A stretch of 64,000 bases of DNA from an uncultured Oscillospiraceae bacterium (GTDB taxonomy: Bacteria; Bacillota; Clostridia; Oscillospirales; Oscillospiraceae). The notes under the pieces are model-generated. The model did no database searches. It saw nothing but the letters and a program-made list of their open reading frames with translations, and was not told the DNA's origin. Location of the stretch: contig CAJUQD010000009.1 of NCBI GenBank assembly GCA_910588105.1, positions 1-64,000 of the forward strand, given 5' to 3'. The position numbers were made by a program, and so were the translations under genes. Of the stretch, positions 47,098 through 56,148 are shown piece by piece; position 1 is the first letter of the stretch, and each line of letters opens with the position of its first letter.

Positions 47098-49044
47098 TTA
47101 CTCCTCCGCCGGATCCTCGTCCTCATTCACAGAATCGGACTCCAGCAGGGCACGGATAGACAAGGACACCTTCTTGTGCTCCTCATCAATGGCGGTAATT
47201 TTGGCATCCACAGTGTCGCCCTCGCGCACCACATCCTCGGGCTTCTCCACCCGATGGTCGGCCAACTGGGAGATATGAATCAGGCCGTCCACACCGGGGA
47301 CAATCTCGGCAAAAGCACCGAAGGTCATCAGCTTGACAATACGCACACTGGCCACATCGCCCACAGCATACTTGTCGGTAAACACAGTCCAAGGTTCCTG
47401 GCTGTGATCCTTCACACCTAGGGATATCTTCTTCTTATCCGGGTCGAAGGAGATGACATACACCTCAATGGGGTCACCCACACTGACCACCTCAGAGGGA
47501 GTCTTAATACGGGACCAGGACAGTTCGGAGATGTGAACCATGCCGTCCACACCGCCAATGTCCACAAACGCGCCATAGGAGGTAAGGCTCTTGACAGTGC
47601 CGCTGTAGCGCTTGCCTACCTCGATGTTATCCCAAATGGCAGCGGCGGCGGCGGCGCGGGCCTCGGCGGCCACGGCGCGGATGGAACCCACCACGCGGCG
47701 GCGGGCGCTGTTCACCTCAGTGATGCGCAGCTGTACACGGGTCTTGACCATCTCGGACAGGTCAACGCCGCGGGGCTTGCCGGACTGGGAGGCGGGGATA
47801 AACACGCGGATGCCCTTGACGCTCGCCACCAGACCGCCCTTGTTTTCTTCGGTAATCACGCCCTCCAGAACGTCCTTATTCTCCACGGCGTTCTCCACGG
47901 TTTCCCAGTTCTTATCGGCGTCCAGACGCTTTTTGGACAGCTTGACCACGCAGTCCCGGTCGCTGACCAGCATAACGATAGCCTCGATCTCCTCGCCCAC
48001 CTTGGCCAGTTCCTCCACCTTTGCGTCAGGATCATCGCTCAGCTCGGACAGGGGAATGGTGCCGGGGTACTTGACGCCCAGTTCCACCTGCACCTCAGTG
48101 GGCGTGATAGCCGCGACTGTTCCAGTGACCCGATCCCCCGTATTCAAAATTTTGAACGATTCCTCCAGCATCTCCGCGAAGGACTGTTCAATCTCCATAA
48201 TTTCATCGCTCATTTTGTTGCTGACCTCCTTTATTATCCACTCCGGCGTGGATGCGCCGGCAGTGATCCCAAGCGTGCCGATCCGGCCGAACTGTTCCCG
48301 GTCTACCCCCCTTCCCTGCTCCACCTGCACCACAACAGGGCAGCGGCTGGCGCACAGCTGGGTGAGCTTCCTGGTGTTAGAGCTTTTCTGATCGCCGATG
48401 ACGATCATGGCGTCGCATTGACCGGCCAATTCCAAGGCCTCTGATTGCCGCCTGGACGTAGCATTACATATTGTATCAAAAAATTCCGCGTTTGTACACA
48501 CTTTTTTTGTGTTTTCCACGATTTTTTCCCACTTTGACAAAATCGCCGTGGTTTGGGACACAAATGTCAGGGACAAGCCGGAAAATTCCGGCTCTTTTTT
48601 CATGATTTGTTCCAGTTCATCCCAGCTGGATACCACCCTTCCCCGGGCGGTGCATCCTAAAATCCCCAAAATTTCCGGGTGGTCGGCCTCTCCCACGATG
48701 ACGGGGATACGCCCCCGCGCCTCCGCCTCCCGAACAATATCGTGTATGCGGGTAACATTAGGGCAAGTGGCGTCCAGCACCCGGCAGCCCCGCGCCTCCA
48801 GCGCCCGGAACGTACTGTCCGGCTCCCCGTGGGCGCGGATCAGCACCGTCTCCCCCAAGGGAACCTCCTCCGGCGAGGAGACGGTGGCCGCCCCCATATC
48901 CTCCAGCCGCCGGATTACGTGATCGTTATGGGTGATATGGCCTAGCAGATACACCGGCCCCCGGGCGGTGGCTTTCTCTGCCAGTTCCACCGCCCGGCGC
49001 ACCCCATAACAGAACCCGGCGCTCCCGGCAACCCTGATCTTCAT
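47098..49044 (-). CDS. ispH: Fused HMBPP reductase (IspH) and ribosomal protein S1
   Basis: A 648-residue fusion known from Clostridia. Residues 1-285 are IspH, which makes IPP and DMAPP in the last step of the non-mevalonate pathway. Its three cluster cysteines are C12, C94 and C193, with H39 (HND), H72 (AHGE) and E124 as active-site residues. Residues about 302-632 hold four S1 RNA-binding domains (302-372, 388-456, 474-545, 558-632; the third and fourth with YGAFVDIGGVDGMVHISEL and GVDGLIHISQL), followed by an acidic tail. The ATG overlaps the plsC stop. One protein thus links isoprenoid and translation functions. Confidence 0.95.
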   Translation of the reverse strand: MKIRVAGSAGFCYGVRRAVELAEKATARGPVYLLGHITHNDHVIRRLEDMGAATVSSPEEVPLGETVLIRAHGEPDSTFRALEARGCRVLDATCPNVTRIHDIVREAEARGRIPVIVGEADHPEILGILGCTARGRVVSSWDELEQIMKKEPEFSGLSLTFVSQTTAILSKWEKIVENTKKVCTNAEFFDTICNATSRRQSEALELAGQCDAMIVIGDQKSSNTRKLTQLCASRCPVVVQVEQGRGVDREQFGRIGTLGITAGASTPEWIIKEVSNKMSDEIMEIEQSFAEMLEESFKILNTGDRVTGTVAAITPTEVQVELGVKYPGTIPLSELSDDPDAKVEELAKVGEEIEAIVMLVSDRDCVVKLSKKRLDADKNWETVENAVENKDVLEGVITEENKGGLVASVKGIRVFIPASQSGKPRGVDLSEMVKTRVQLRITEVNSARRRVVGSIRAVAAEARAAAAAAIWDNIEVGKRYSGTVKSLTSYGAFVDIGGVDGMVHISELSWSRIKTPSEVVSVGDPIEVYVISFDPDKKKISLGVKDHSQEPWTVFTDKYAVGDVASVRIVKLMTFGAFAEIVPGVDGLIHISQLADHRVEKPEDVVREGDTVDAKITAIDEEHKKVSLSIRALLESDSVNEDEDPAEE

Positions 49045-49637
49045 TCCGCCTGCTCCCCCAGCGCCCGGACGCGGACCAGCAGGTCGTCGGCGATGCGCTG
49101 GTAGTCGTCGGCAGAGGGCTTGCGCCCTTCAAATGCCGGGTAATACGGCTGGCCGAACACCACCGTAGTTTTGCGGAAACGGCGTTTTTTTGGCTGGATG
49201 TACACCGGAACCAGCGGCGTACCTGTCCGTGTGGCGAACATGGCCGCGCCGGTCTGGGCCTCGGACACCTTACCCTCCTTCACCCGGGTGCCCTCGGGGA
49301 ACATCAGCAGCTTTTCCCCCTTTTTCAGCACCCGAAGGCACTCCTTTGCCGCCGCCATGTCAGACTTTCCCCGGTTGACGCCGATAATCCCCGCCTTTTT
49401 CAGCAGAAACCCAATCGCCGGCCACTTCATGACCTCAGCCTTGGCCATCACGTGGGTCTGCCGCTTTCCCCCCATGGCGCAAACTACGTACAGCGGGTCG
49501 CCTAAGGTGGTGTGATTTCCGCAAATCACCGCTGCCCCTTCGGGGATATTGTCCGCCCCCACCGTCCTCCAGGGGTGGAGAATCCTCATAAAGATCCAAA
49601 TGATGGGGTACAGCACCGAATATACCTTATTCCGCAT
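49041..49637 (-). CDS. plsC: 1-acyl-sn-glycerol-3-phosphate acyltransferase
   Basis: PlsC adds the second acyl chain in phospholipid synthesis, after PlsY. The catalytic H-X4-D is in CGNHTTLGDPL and the glycerol-3-phosphate-binding motif in FPEGTRVKEG. A hydrophobic N-terminal segment anchors it. Its 198 residues are normal. It lies between cmk, with an 11-base overlap, and ispH-rpsA. Confidence 0.93.
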   Translation of the reverse strand: MRNKVYSVLYPIIWIFMRILHPWRTVGADNIPEGAAVICGNHTTLGDPLYVVCAMGGKRQTHVMAKAEVMKWPAIGFLLKKAGIIGVNRGKSDMAAAKECLRVLKKGEKLLMFPEGTRVKEGKVSEAQTGAAMFATRTGTPLVPVYIQPKKRRFRKTTVVFGQPYYPAFEGRKPSADDYQRIADDLLVRVRALGEQAE

Positions 49638-50325
49638 GGGTCCCCTCCTTAATACCCAGCCGCTCCCGGATCATCCCCAGCAGCAGCTGGAAGCTTCCCT
49701 CCAGATCCAGCCCAGTGGTGTCTGCCAGCACCGCGTCCGCCCCCTGGCACAGCGGGGCAGTCTCCCGCTGGGTATCCCGGAGATCCCGTTCTATCACTTC
49801 CCGCAGAACCTGATCGAAATCCGCCTGCTGGCCCCGCTCCAACAGCTCCTTGTACCGCCGCTCAGCCCTTGCTTCGGGGGCTGCCGTGAGAAAAATTTTC
49901 AGATCGGCGTTTGGCAGTACCACTGTGCCGATATCCCGCCCGTCCATAATGACATCATGCTCCCGGGCCGTCCTGCGCTGCATCTCCATCAGAAAATCCC
50001 GCACCGCCGGAAGGGCCGCAACCTTGGACGCACAGGCGGAAATATCGTTTTCCCGAATGGCTGCCGTCACATCCTCCCCATCCAAAAACATGCGCTGGAG
50101 GCCGTCCTCCCCATAATCCATGGTGATAGAAAGCTCGGGCAACATCTCTGCCACACATTCCCCGGCGGCAGGAGCAATACCCCGCTGACGGGCCGCCAGT
50201 CCCACCGTTCGGTAAATGGCCCCAGTGTCCACATATAAAAAGCCAAGCTCCTGGGCCAGACGTTTTGCCAAGGTGGATTTGCCCGCGCCGGAGGGCCCGT
50301 CAATGGCAATGCTGCGGTATTTCAT
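49627..50325 (-). CDS. cmk: Cytidylate kinase
   Basis: Cmk phosphorylates CMP and dCMP. The P-loop GPSGAGKSTLAKRLA (9-23) and GLYVDTGAIYR-like FLYVDTGAIYRTVG are present, with DGRDIGTVVLPNADLKIFLTA further on. Its 232 residues are slightly over the common length. AAGGGG lies 7 bases before the ATG. The cmk-plsC-ispH/rpsA order is a known clostridial arrangement. Confidence 0.96.
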   Translation of the reverse strand: MKYRSIAIDGPSGAGKSTLAKRLAQELGFLYVDTGAIYRTVGLAARQRGIAPAAGECVAEMLPELSITMDYGEDGLQRMFLDGEDVTAAIRENDISACASKVAALPAVRDFLMEMQRRTAREHDVIMDGRDIGTVVLPNADLKIFLTAAPEARAERRYKELLERGQQADFDQVLREVIERDLRDTQRETAPLCQGADAVLADTTGLDLEGSFQLLLGMIRERLGIKEGTHAE

Positions 50326-50343
50326 GGGAAAACCCCTTCCTTA

Positions 50344-51594
50344 TTATATCGTAGCGGCCCGCCCTGCGGCGGCCAATCCTGCGCAATAGCCGGTAGACCA
50401 AGCGATTTGGAGGTTGAAGCCACCAGTATAGCCATCCACATCCAGCAATTCCCCGGCAAAAAACAGCCCCTTAATCTTTTTTGACTCCATAGTCCTGGGA
50501 TCCACCTCGCCCACCGCCACGCCGCCGGAGGTGACTACCGCCTCCTCCACCGGCCGTGGCCCAGACAGGGCAATAGCAAAATCCTTCAACGTCTCCAGCA
50601 GCTTTCTCCGCTGTTCCCTTCGGATATCGTGAACCTTGGTATCCGAAGGGACGCCGGTGCGCTCTGCCAACACAGGTACCATAGACCTGGGAACCAGCCC
50701 CCCCAAGGCGTTGGCGTAATCCTGGTTGGCCCTCTCCTGAAAGTCCCGGAGCAGGCGGGCGTCCAGCTTCTGCGCATCCAGCGCCGGCTTCAAGTCAATA
50801 TGGGCGGTATATTTGGACTTTGTAAAATCCATATGGGCGGAGGCGGACAGCACCAGCGGTCCCGACAAACCAAAATGCGTAAACAACAGCTCGCCCTGCT
50901 CCCGGAACACGCTCTTGCCCGCTTCGTTTGTCACCCGCAGCTCCACATTGCGCAGGGACAGCCCCTGGAGCCTCCCGCAGCAGATATCCTCCGACTCCAG
51001 CGGCACCAGCGACCCCCGTATGGGAACGATTGTGTGTCCCACGGCCTGTGCCAGGGTATAGCCCTCTCCGGTGGAACCGGTGCGGGGATAAGAAGCCCCT
51101 CCAGTGGCAAGTATAAGTGCCTTACAATCTTCCGCTTCCCCAACGCCTTGGGTATATACACCGGCAAGCAGGCCATCCCGTATGTCTATGCCAGTGATTC
51201 TCTCCTGCCGGACCTCCACCCCCTGGCGGCGCAGCTCAAAAAACAGGGCGTCCACAATGTCGGCGGCTTTGTCGGAGCGTGGAAATACCCGGTTCCCCCG
51301 CTCTGTCTTTAACCTTATGCCCAGCCCCTCAAAAAAAGCCATAGTGTCCGCTGGGCCAAAGCGCTCAAAGGCACCGTAAAGGAATTTCCCATTGCGTGGA
51401 ACAGCCGCCATCAGCTCATCCCGACCACAGTTGTTGGTTAGGTTGCACCGGCCTTTCCCAGTGATGTACAGCTTCCGCCCCACCTTCTCATTGGGTTCCA
51501 GCAGCAGCACCTCAGCCCCGGCCCGTGCCGCGGTAACGGCGGCCATCATGCCTGCCGCGCCGCCCCCGGCCACCACCACCCTATTTGTCCTCAT
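50344..51594 (-). CDS. HI0933-family flavoprotein
   Basis: This 416-residue FAD-dependent protein has the dinucleotide-binding motif VVVAGGGAAGMMAAVTAARAG at the start. It also has the family features LYITGKGRCNLTNN, ATGGASYPRTGSTGEGY, and the late SGGVAVGEVDPRTMESKKIKGLFFAGE and GFNLQIAWSTGYCAG. Its substrate is not known. The ATG at 51594 lies close behind AGGTGG; an earlier ATG at 51609 has no ribosome-binding site. It overlaps the end of the RpiR-type regulator by 14 bases. cmk follows. Confidence 0.9.
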   Translation of the reverse strand: MRTNRVVVAGGGAAGMMAAVTAARAGAEVLLLEPNEKVGRKLYITGKGRCNLTNNCGRDELMAAVPRNGKFLYGAFERFGPADTMAFFEGLGIRLKTERGNRVFPRSDKAADIVDALFFELRRQGVEVRQERITGIDIRDGLLAGVYTQGVGEAEDCKALILATGGASYPRTGSTGEGYTLAQAVGHTIVPIRGSLVPLESEDICCGRLQGLSLRNVELRVTNEAGKSVFREQGELLFTHFGLSGPLVLSASAHMDFTKSKYTAHIDLKPALDAQKLDARLLRDFQERANQDYANALGGLVPRSMVPVLAERTGVPSDTKVHDIRREQRRKLLETLKDFAIALSGPRPVEEAVVTSGGVAVGEVDPRTMESKKIKGLFFAGELLDVDGYTGGFNLQIAWSTGYCAGLAAAGRAATI

Positions 51595-52453
51595 ATTCCA
51601 CCTTTTCATATACCTGATACTCGTCCCATATACTCTCCAGCCGGTTGAAGGTGGCGGTAACCTCGTTGGATTTCTTTCGTCCCACCGCTACGATCAGCGC
51701 GTTGATGACAGACAGAGGCGCAACCAGGGAATCCACAAAAGATGCCATATCGCTTTTGGCAAGCAGCCGGAAGTTTGCCGTGTCATACAAGGGAGACATC
51801 TCGCTGTCGGTGATGGCAATCACCGTGGCCCCCTGGTCCCGAGCAAATTCCATGGCCCGGACGGAGCGGGTGGAGTAGCGCGGGAAGCTGATCCCGATTA
51901 CCACGTCGTCCTTCTCCACCCGGAGCATCTGCTCGAACATCTCACTGGCCAAACTGGTCTGTATCTGTCTCACATCGTCAAAAATCAGCTTGAAGTAGAA
52001 TGTGAGAAAATCAGACAGCGCCGCCGACGACCGCACCCCCAAAACGTAAATACGCCGTGCCTCCACAATGGCGTTCACCGCGGCGGCAAAATCCTCCCGG
52101 TTCAGCTCATTCAAGGACATGCGTAGCTTCTCAATGTCCGCCTGTACCACCTTATCCAAAACATCCTGCGTACCCAGCCGGTCATAGGACACCTCAATAC
52201 GCTGCACAGTGGTAAGTTTGCCCCGGATCATCTCCTGCATAGCCTTCTGCATCGCGGGATAGCCGTCATAGCCCAGCTCAGCGGCAAAACGGACCACCGT
52301 GGATTCACTGGTATGAACCGCCTGTCCCATCCGAGCGGCGGTCATAAAAGCGGCCTTATCGTAATTGTCCAGGATATAGCGCCCAATCAGCTTCTGGCTT
52401 TTGGAAAAGGTACCCATCCTGCTCTGAATCACGGTCAAAATGTCACGGCTCAT
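51581..52453 (-). CDS. MurR/RpiR family transcription regulator
   Basis: This 290-residue regulator has an N-terminal HTH_6 domain (about 1-80; SESTVVRFAAELGYDGYPAMQKA) and a SIS sugar-phosphate-binding domain (about 120-265; RIYVLGVRSSAALS and VVIGISFPRYSTRSVRAMEFA). Members control sugar or amino-sugar use in response to phosphosugars. Here the downstream gene is an HI0933 flavoprotein and not a sugar enzyme, so its target is unclear. Confidence 0.92.
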   Translation of the reverse strand: MSRDILTVIQSRMGTFSKSQKLIGRYILDNYDKAAFMTAARMGQAVHTSESTVVRFAAELGYDGYPAMQKAMQEMIRGKLTTVQRIEVSYDRLGTQDVLDKVVQADIEKLRMSLNELNREDFAAAVNAIVEARRIYVLGVRSSAALSDFLTFYFKLIFDDVRQIQTSLASEMFEQMLRVEKDDVVIGISFPRYSTRSVRAMEFARDQGATVIAITDSEMSPLYDTANFRLLAKSDMASFVDSLVAPLSVINALIVAVGRKKSNEVTATFNRLESIWDEYQVYEKVEYEDK

Positions 52454-52567
52454 AATGGTATAACCCTACTCTCTTTTTATCCTTTGTCCGAAAAATTCCT
52501 GCGCCCAACAAGGTGTATCATACCGTTTCGTCTTGAAAATTGCAAGGGCTTTTGCTGCAATTTCCCG

Positions 52568-53269
52568 CTATTCCCGCAGGATCCGCAACTCCTTCTCCGT
52601 AAGGGGGCGCCAGCAGCCCGGCTTTAACCCACCCAGCAGCAACGCACCCTCCCGCACCCTCCGAAGGCGCTCCACCTCCAGCCCGGCTGCGGCGCACATA
52701 CGGCGCACTTGCCGGTTTTTTCCCTGGTGGATCACCACAGCAAGGGTGCGCTCCCCGGTCCGCTCTACCCGGTCTGCGGCAAGAGTCTCCCCCCTGTCCA
52801 CCACCGGGGCGGACAGAATGGGCAGCGCACGGTCCACGTCTCCCGACACCCACACCCGGTATTCCTTTTCCACCTTGTGGGATGGGTGGGTCAGCCTGTG
52901 GGTCAGCGTCCCATCATTGGTGAGCAGCAACAAACCCTCTGAGTCCATATCCAGCCGCCCCACCGGCCACACCCGGTCGGGGCAGTCTGCCACCAGCTGG
53001 GCCACCGTCTTTCGCCCTTTTTCATCAGACAGCGTGGTCACATAGCCGCGGGGCTTATTCAGCAAAAGATAAGTATAGCCCGCCGGGGCTGTCAACAGCA
53101 CACCGTCCACCTCTACCCTATCCCGGTCCGGGTCGGCCTTTTCCCCCAACCGGGCAGTGCTCCCGTTCAACGTCACCCGGCCCGCCTGTATGTACTCCTC
53201 TGCCTGGCGGCGGGAGCATACCCCCGCCGCCGACAGCAGCTTCTGCAGCCGTTCCTCCACCGCCGCCAC
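52568..53269 (-). CDS. RNA pseudouridine synthase, RluB/RsuA type
   Basis: This 233-residue enzyme isomerises uridine in rRNA. An N-terminal S4 RNA-binding domain (about 5-62; RLQKLLSAAGVCSRRQAEEYI) is followed by the catalytic domain with LLNKPRGYVTT and the active-site aspartate in VGRLDMDSEGLLLLTNDG. IHQGKNRQVRRMC is the late family motif. Many Firmicutes place it next to scpAB and a DacF-type enzyme, as here. Confidence 0.94.
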   Translation of the reverse strand: MAAVEERLQKLLSAAGVCSRRQAEEYIQAGRVTLNGSTARLGEKADPDRDRVEVDGVLLTAPAGYTYLLLNKPRGYVTTLSDEKGRKTVAQLVADCPDRVWPVGRLDMDSEGLLLLTNDGTLTHRLTHPSHKVEKEYRVWVSGDVDRALPILSAPVVDRGETLAADRVERTGERTLAVVIHQGKNRQVRRMCAAAGLEVERLRRVREGALLLGGLKPGCWRPLTEKELRILRE

Positions 53270-53282
53270 CTCTTTTCACTTG

Positions 53283-54374
53283 CTATGCCTCACCCCACAG
53301 CCGCTGCCACAAATTCAGCGGCTCCCGCACATCCAGCTGTGCTCCGATCCGGGCAACCAGCGGCACCCGGACCACAATTTCGCCGTCTTTTTTCCACACC
53401 GCCTCACCAATCGGCGCGCCCGCCTGAAAAGGGGCCTGGATAGACGAGTCCAGATCCACCTCCATAGTCAATGCCTCTCCCGCTTTGAGAGGGTAGCCCA
53501 TTTCATCTACCGCCACCGCCTCCACACTGGGGACAAGACTCCCCTTTACGGCCACCGAGCCGAGTACCTCCCCTTTCTCACACAGCGTCTGCCGGGGGTA
53601 GGCCTGGAAGCCGTAATCCAGCAGCTCGCAGTGGTCGTTCCAGTCATCCCCATCGTTGAGGGTGACGCATATCAAGGTCTGGCCATCCCTTGTGGCGGCA
53701 GACACCAGCGTCCGTCCCGCCTTTTCCGTAAAACCGGTTTTCATCCCCACGCAGCCTTCGCAGCGCCACAGCAACTTGTTATGGTTAACAAAGGTTCGGG
53801 TTCCAATTGTGACGGACCGGGTGGCGCATATATCCGCTACAGTCTTGTTTTTTAAGCAAGCCTGGGCCAGCAGGGCCATATCATAGGCAGTGGAGTAGTG
53901 GTTTTCATCGTTAAGCCCGCTGGGATTGGCAAAAGAACTGTTTTTCATCCCCAGCTCTGCAGCCTTTTGGTTCATCAGGGCTACAAAGTCTGCCTCGCTT
54001 CCAGCCGTGTGGCAGGCGATGGCCATTGCCGCATCGTTGCCCGACTGGAGTAGCAGGCCATGCAAAAGCCCCAGCAGTGTGATTTCCTCCCCCGGCTTCA
54101 GGTAAATAGAGGAGCCTTCGCTGCCCAGCCATTCCCTTTTGACGCTCACCGTCTCGTCCAGGTTCTCTGCATCTTCCACCGCCACCAGGGCGGTAAGCAG
54201 CTTGGTGGTGCTGGCAATGAGGCGGCGCTGGTGGATGTCGTGCTCATAGAGCACCCGGCCGCTCCCGGCATCCATCAAGATTGCGCTGGAAGCGTGTGTG
54301 CCCACCGCATCAGCGGGGGGGCATACGGCGGCCAGCACCAGCACAGCCGCCAGCGCGGCGGTCAATTTTCTCAC
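53283..54374 (-). CDS. D-alanyl-D-alanine carboxypeptidase (DacF/DacB-like)
   Basis: This penicillin-binding enzyme trims the terminal D-alanine from peptidoglycan stems. A signal peptide covers the first 23 residues. The S-X-X-K motif is S55-T-T-K58, S-G-N is at 111-113 and K-T-G at 212-214. A PBP5-like C-terminal beta domain follows, but a final amphipathic anchor is short. The start is a GTG at 54374; its GGGAG ribosome-binding site lies 9 bases away and inside a hairpin. It follows ytfJ, and a spore role like DacF is plausible. Confidence 0.93.
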   Translation of the reverse strand: MRKLTAALAAVLVLAAVCPPADAVGTHASSAILMDAGSGRVLYEHDIHQRRLIASTTKLLTALVAVEDAENLDETVSVKREWLGSEGSSIYLKPGEEITLLGLLHGLLLQSGNDAAMAIACHTAGSEADFVALMNQKAAELGMKNSSFANPSGLNDENHYSTAYDMALLAQACLKNKTVADICATRSVTIGTRTFVNHNKLLWRCEGCVGMKTGFTEKAGRTLVSAATRDGQTLICVTLNDGDDWNDHCELLDYGFQAYPRQTLCEKGEVLGSVAVKGSLVPSVEAVAVDEMGYPLKAGEALTMEVDLDSSIQAPFQAGAPIGEAVWKKDGEIVVRVPLVARIGAQLDVREPLNLWQRLWGEA

Positions 54375-54382
54375 AAAAGGTC

Positions 54383-54410
54383 ACTCCCATCTGAATGGTC
54401 AGATGGGAGT
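54383..54410 (-). promoter_or_regulatory. Hairpin covering the dacF-like ribosome-binding site
   Basis: On the minus strand ACTCCCATCTGA pairs perfectly with TCAGATGGGAGT (54399-54410 with 54383-54394, four-base loop). The second arm contains the GGGAG that serves the GTG start at 54374. The weak T-tract makes a simple terminator less likely than a translational block. Confidence 0.6.
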
Positions 54411-54449
54411 AGTATGGCCTTGACCGCCCGGCCTTATCCGGGTGCGGGG

Positions 54450-54857
54450 TTACAGGGCCCCTTCTCCGCTCTCCCCGGCAGTCTTTTTGTCGATATAACC
54501 TGTGACCCGCTCAAACATCTCGGGCACCAGGTCCACCACCCGGCTCACCGTGTCCCCCGGCGGGGGCACCACGGGCAGCAGGCGGACCGAACCGTCCTTC
54601 ACCACCAGAAAGGCCACAGGGAACACACTGACGCCGGCCCCCGAGCCGCCGCCAAAGTTTTTGGGTACGTTCTGGGTTTTACCGAAGTCGGAACCGCCGG
54701 TTGCAAATCCGAAGGACAGCCGGGATACCGGGATCAGGGTCACCCCGTCCTGGGTGACGATGGGCTGGCCTACTACAGTGTTGGCATCCACCATCTCCCG
54801 GATTTTGTCCATGGTGGTGTGGAGCACTTCATTGATGGGATGGTTGTTTTCACTCAT
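54450..54857 (-). CDS. ytfJ: Sporulation protein YtfJ (GerW family)
   Basis: This 135-residue protein of the YtfJ/GerW family is linked to spore germination in Bacillus. Family features are VVGQPIVTQDGVTLIPVSRL, the glycine-rich GFATGGSDFG and GGGSGAGVSVFPVAFLVV. It has no signal peptide. It overlaps the DUF2953 gene upstream by 4 bases and lies before the dacF-like gene. Confidence 0.95.
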   Translation of the reverse strand: MSENNHPINEVLHTTMDKIREMVDANTVVGQPIVTQDGVTLIPVSRLSFGFATGGSDFGKTQNVPKNFGGGSGAGVSVFPVAFLVVKDGSVRLLPVVPPPGDTVSRVVDLVPEMFERVTGYIDKKTAGESGEGAL

Positions 54858-55498
54858 GACTCAATGCCTCCTGTTTTTTTCTTAAGGGTCCTTCCACTTT
54901 TGATCCAAGTAGCCAGCGTTTTCACACCATAGTGCACGCCCAGCGTCACAAGCTGTCCCACCGTGAGGGTAACCGCCGCCCGGACCTCCACCACAGGCTC
55001 CGCAATGCTGTAATTTAGGCCAATCTGGAACGAGTGGCGCTTTACCTTGAAATTATTGTCCAAAATGGGCCAGAGCATACCCAGCGCCGCGTTTGCCCTG
55101 CCATAACTCAAAGCGGCGGCCGCGGGATCCGTTCCGCCCCAAATCAGCTCCAGTTCCAAATCGTCGATGCGTATTTTACGCTTCAGCGACCCGCAGGCCT
55201 GTCCTACAACCGGCAGCAGCTTCATCAGCCGGGACAGGGTGCCGGGCTGGCTTTCCTTATGCTCTTTCTTGTGCTTTTCTGCCGCAGACGATTTTTCTGT
55301 CTTCTTTTTTTGCTTCTTTGCCTTTGGCTTCCCAGCTTTTTCTTTCTTTACGACAGGGAACATTCGGAGCTTGACCGGCCCCATCAGGAGGAATGCGAAC
55401 AGCCCCTCCCCCCCATAGCTCACCCTGCCTCCAATGCGGGCCAGCGAAATAAGCCAGAGGACAGCCAAGATTGCCAGCAGAACCTTCAAAAAGGTCAT
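54854..55498 (-). CDS. DUF2953 family membrane protein
   Basis: This 214-residue protein has an N-terminal hydrophobic segment (FLKVLLAILAVLWLISLARI) and a strongly basic linker (about 50-80, rich in Lys and Glu). A DUF2953 domain follows, with IDDLELELIWGGTDPAAAALSYGRANA. The family is often coded beside ytfJ in spore formers, but its function is not known. It overlaps scpB (upstream) and ytfJ by 4 bases each. Confidence 0.88.
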   Translation of the reverse strand: MTFLKVLLAILAVLWLISLARIGGRVSYGGEGLFAFLLMGPVKLRMFPVVKKEKAGKPKAKKQKKKTEKSSAAEKHKKEHKESQPGTLSRLMKLLPVVGQACGSLKRKIRIDDLELELIWGGTDPAAAALSYGRANAALGMLWPILDNNFKVKRHSFQIGLNYSIAEPVVEVRAAVTLTVGQLVTLGVHYGVKTLATWIKSGRTLKKKTGGIES

Positions 55499-56139
55499 GC
55501 CCCTTCCCCCCCGTTTGGCTCAGGCTCGGATTCGGGCACAGACCCTTCCCCATCCTCCGCTTCCCGGAGCCGGCGCAGCGCCGATTCCATCTCCATGGTG
55601 AGCTGAAGATCCTCCTGGCTAGCGGAGGCCAGATCGGGCAGATCTTCCAGGGACGCCAAACCAAAGGAACGCAAAAAGCTTTTGGTGGTTCTAAACTGCA
55701 TAGGCCTCCCCGGCACCGCCAGGCGTCCCGCCTCCCGGATCAGCCCCCTCTCCAGCAAAAGGCCCACGGTGTATGAACTGTCCACTCCGCGGATCTGCTC
55801 AATATAGGCCCTCGTCACCGGCTGGAAGTAGGCGATGATCGCCAATACCTCCAGCGCGGGCTGGGACAGCTTGGCTGGCTTGCGGTTTTCCAGCGCTTTA
55901 CGGATATACCCCGCCTGTTCCGGCGCGGAGCACATCTGCCAGCTGTTCTCCAGCCGTACCAGCCGGATGCCCCGACGCTCATAGCTGTAATTGTCCGCCA
56001 AGCGCTGGCACACGCTGTCCACCGTCTCCCGGTCCTGGCCCAGGGTAAGGCACAGCCGCTCCACACCCATGGGGTCTCCCGCCGCAAAGAGAATGCCCTC
56101 AATGGCGCTCTCCAGCTCTTTTAGTTCCACGTTGGGCAT
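55495..56139 (-). CDS. scpB: Segregation and condensation protein ScpB
   Basis: ScpB binds ScpA in the SMC-ScpAB condensin that compacts and resolves sister chromosomes. The 214-residue protein has two winged-helix domains (about 5-85 and 90-165; LESAIEGILFAAGDPM, LSQPALEVLAIIAYFQPVTR and IRGVDSSYTVGLLLERGLI) and an acidic tail. It lies 9 bases after scpA and overlaps DUF2953. The smc gene is not in the window. Confidence 0.95.
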   Translation of the reverse strand: MPNVELKELESAIEGILFAAGDPMGVERLCLTLGQDRETVDSVCQRLADNYSYERRGIRLVRLENSWQMCSAPEQAGYIRKALENRKPAKLSQPALEVLAIIAYFQPVTRAYIEQIRGVDSSYTVGLLLERGLIREAGRLAVPGRPMQFRTTKSFLRSFGLASLEDLPDLASASQEDLQLTMEMESALRRLREAEDGEGSVPESEPEPNGGEGA

Positions 56140-56148
56140 TTCCTCCTC

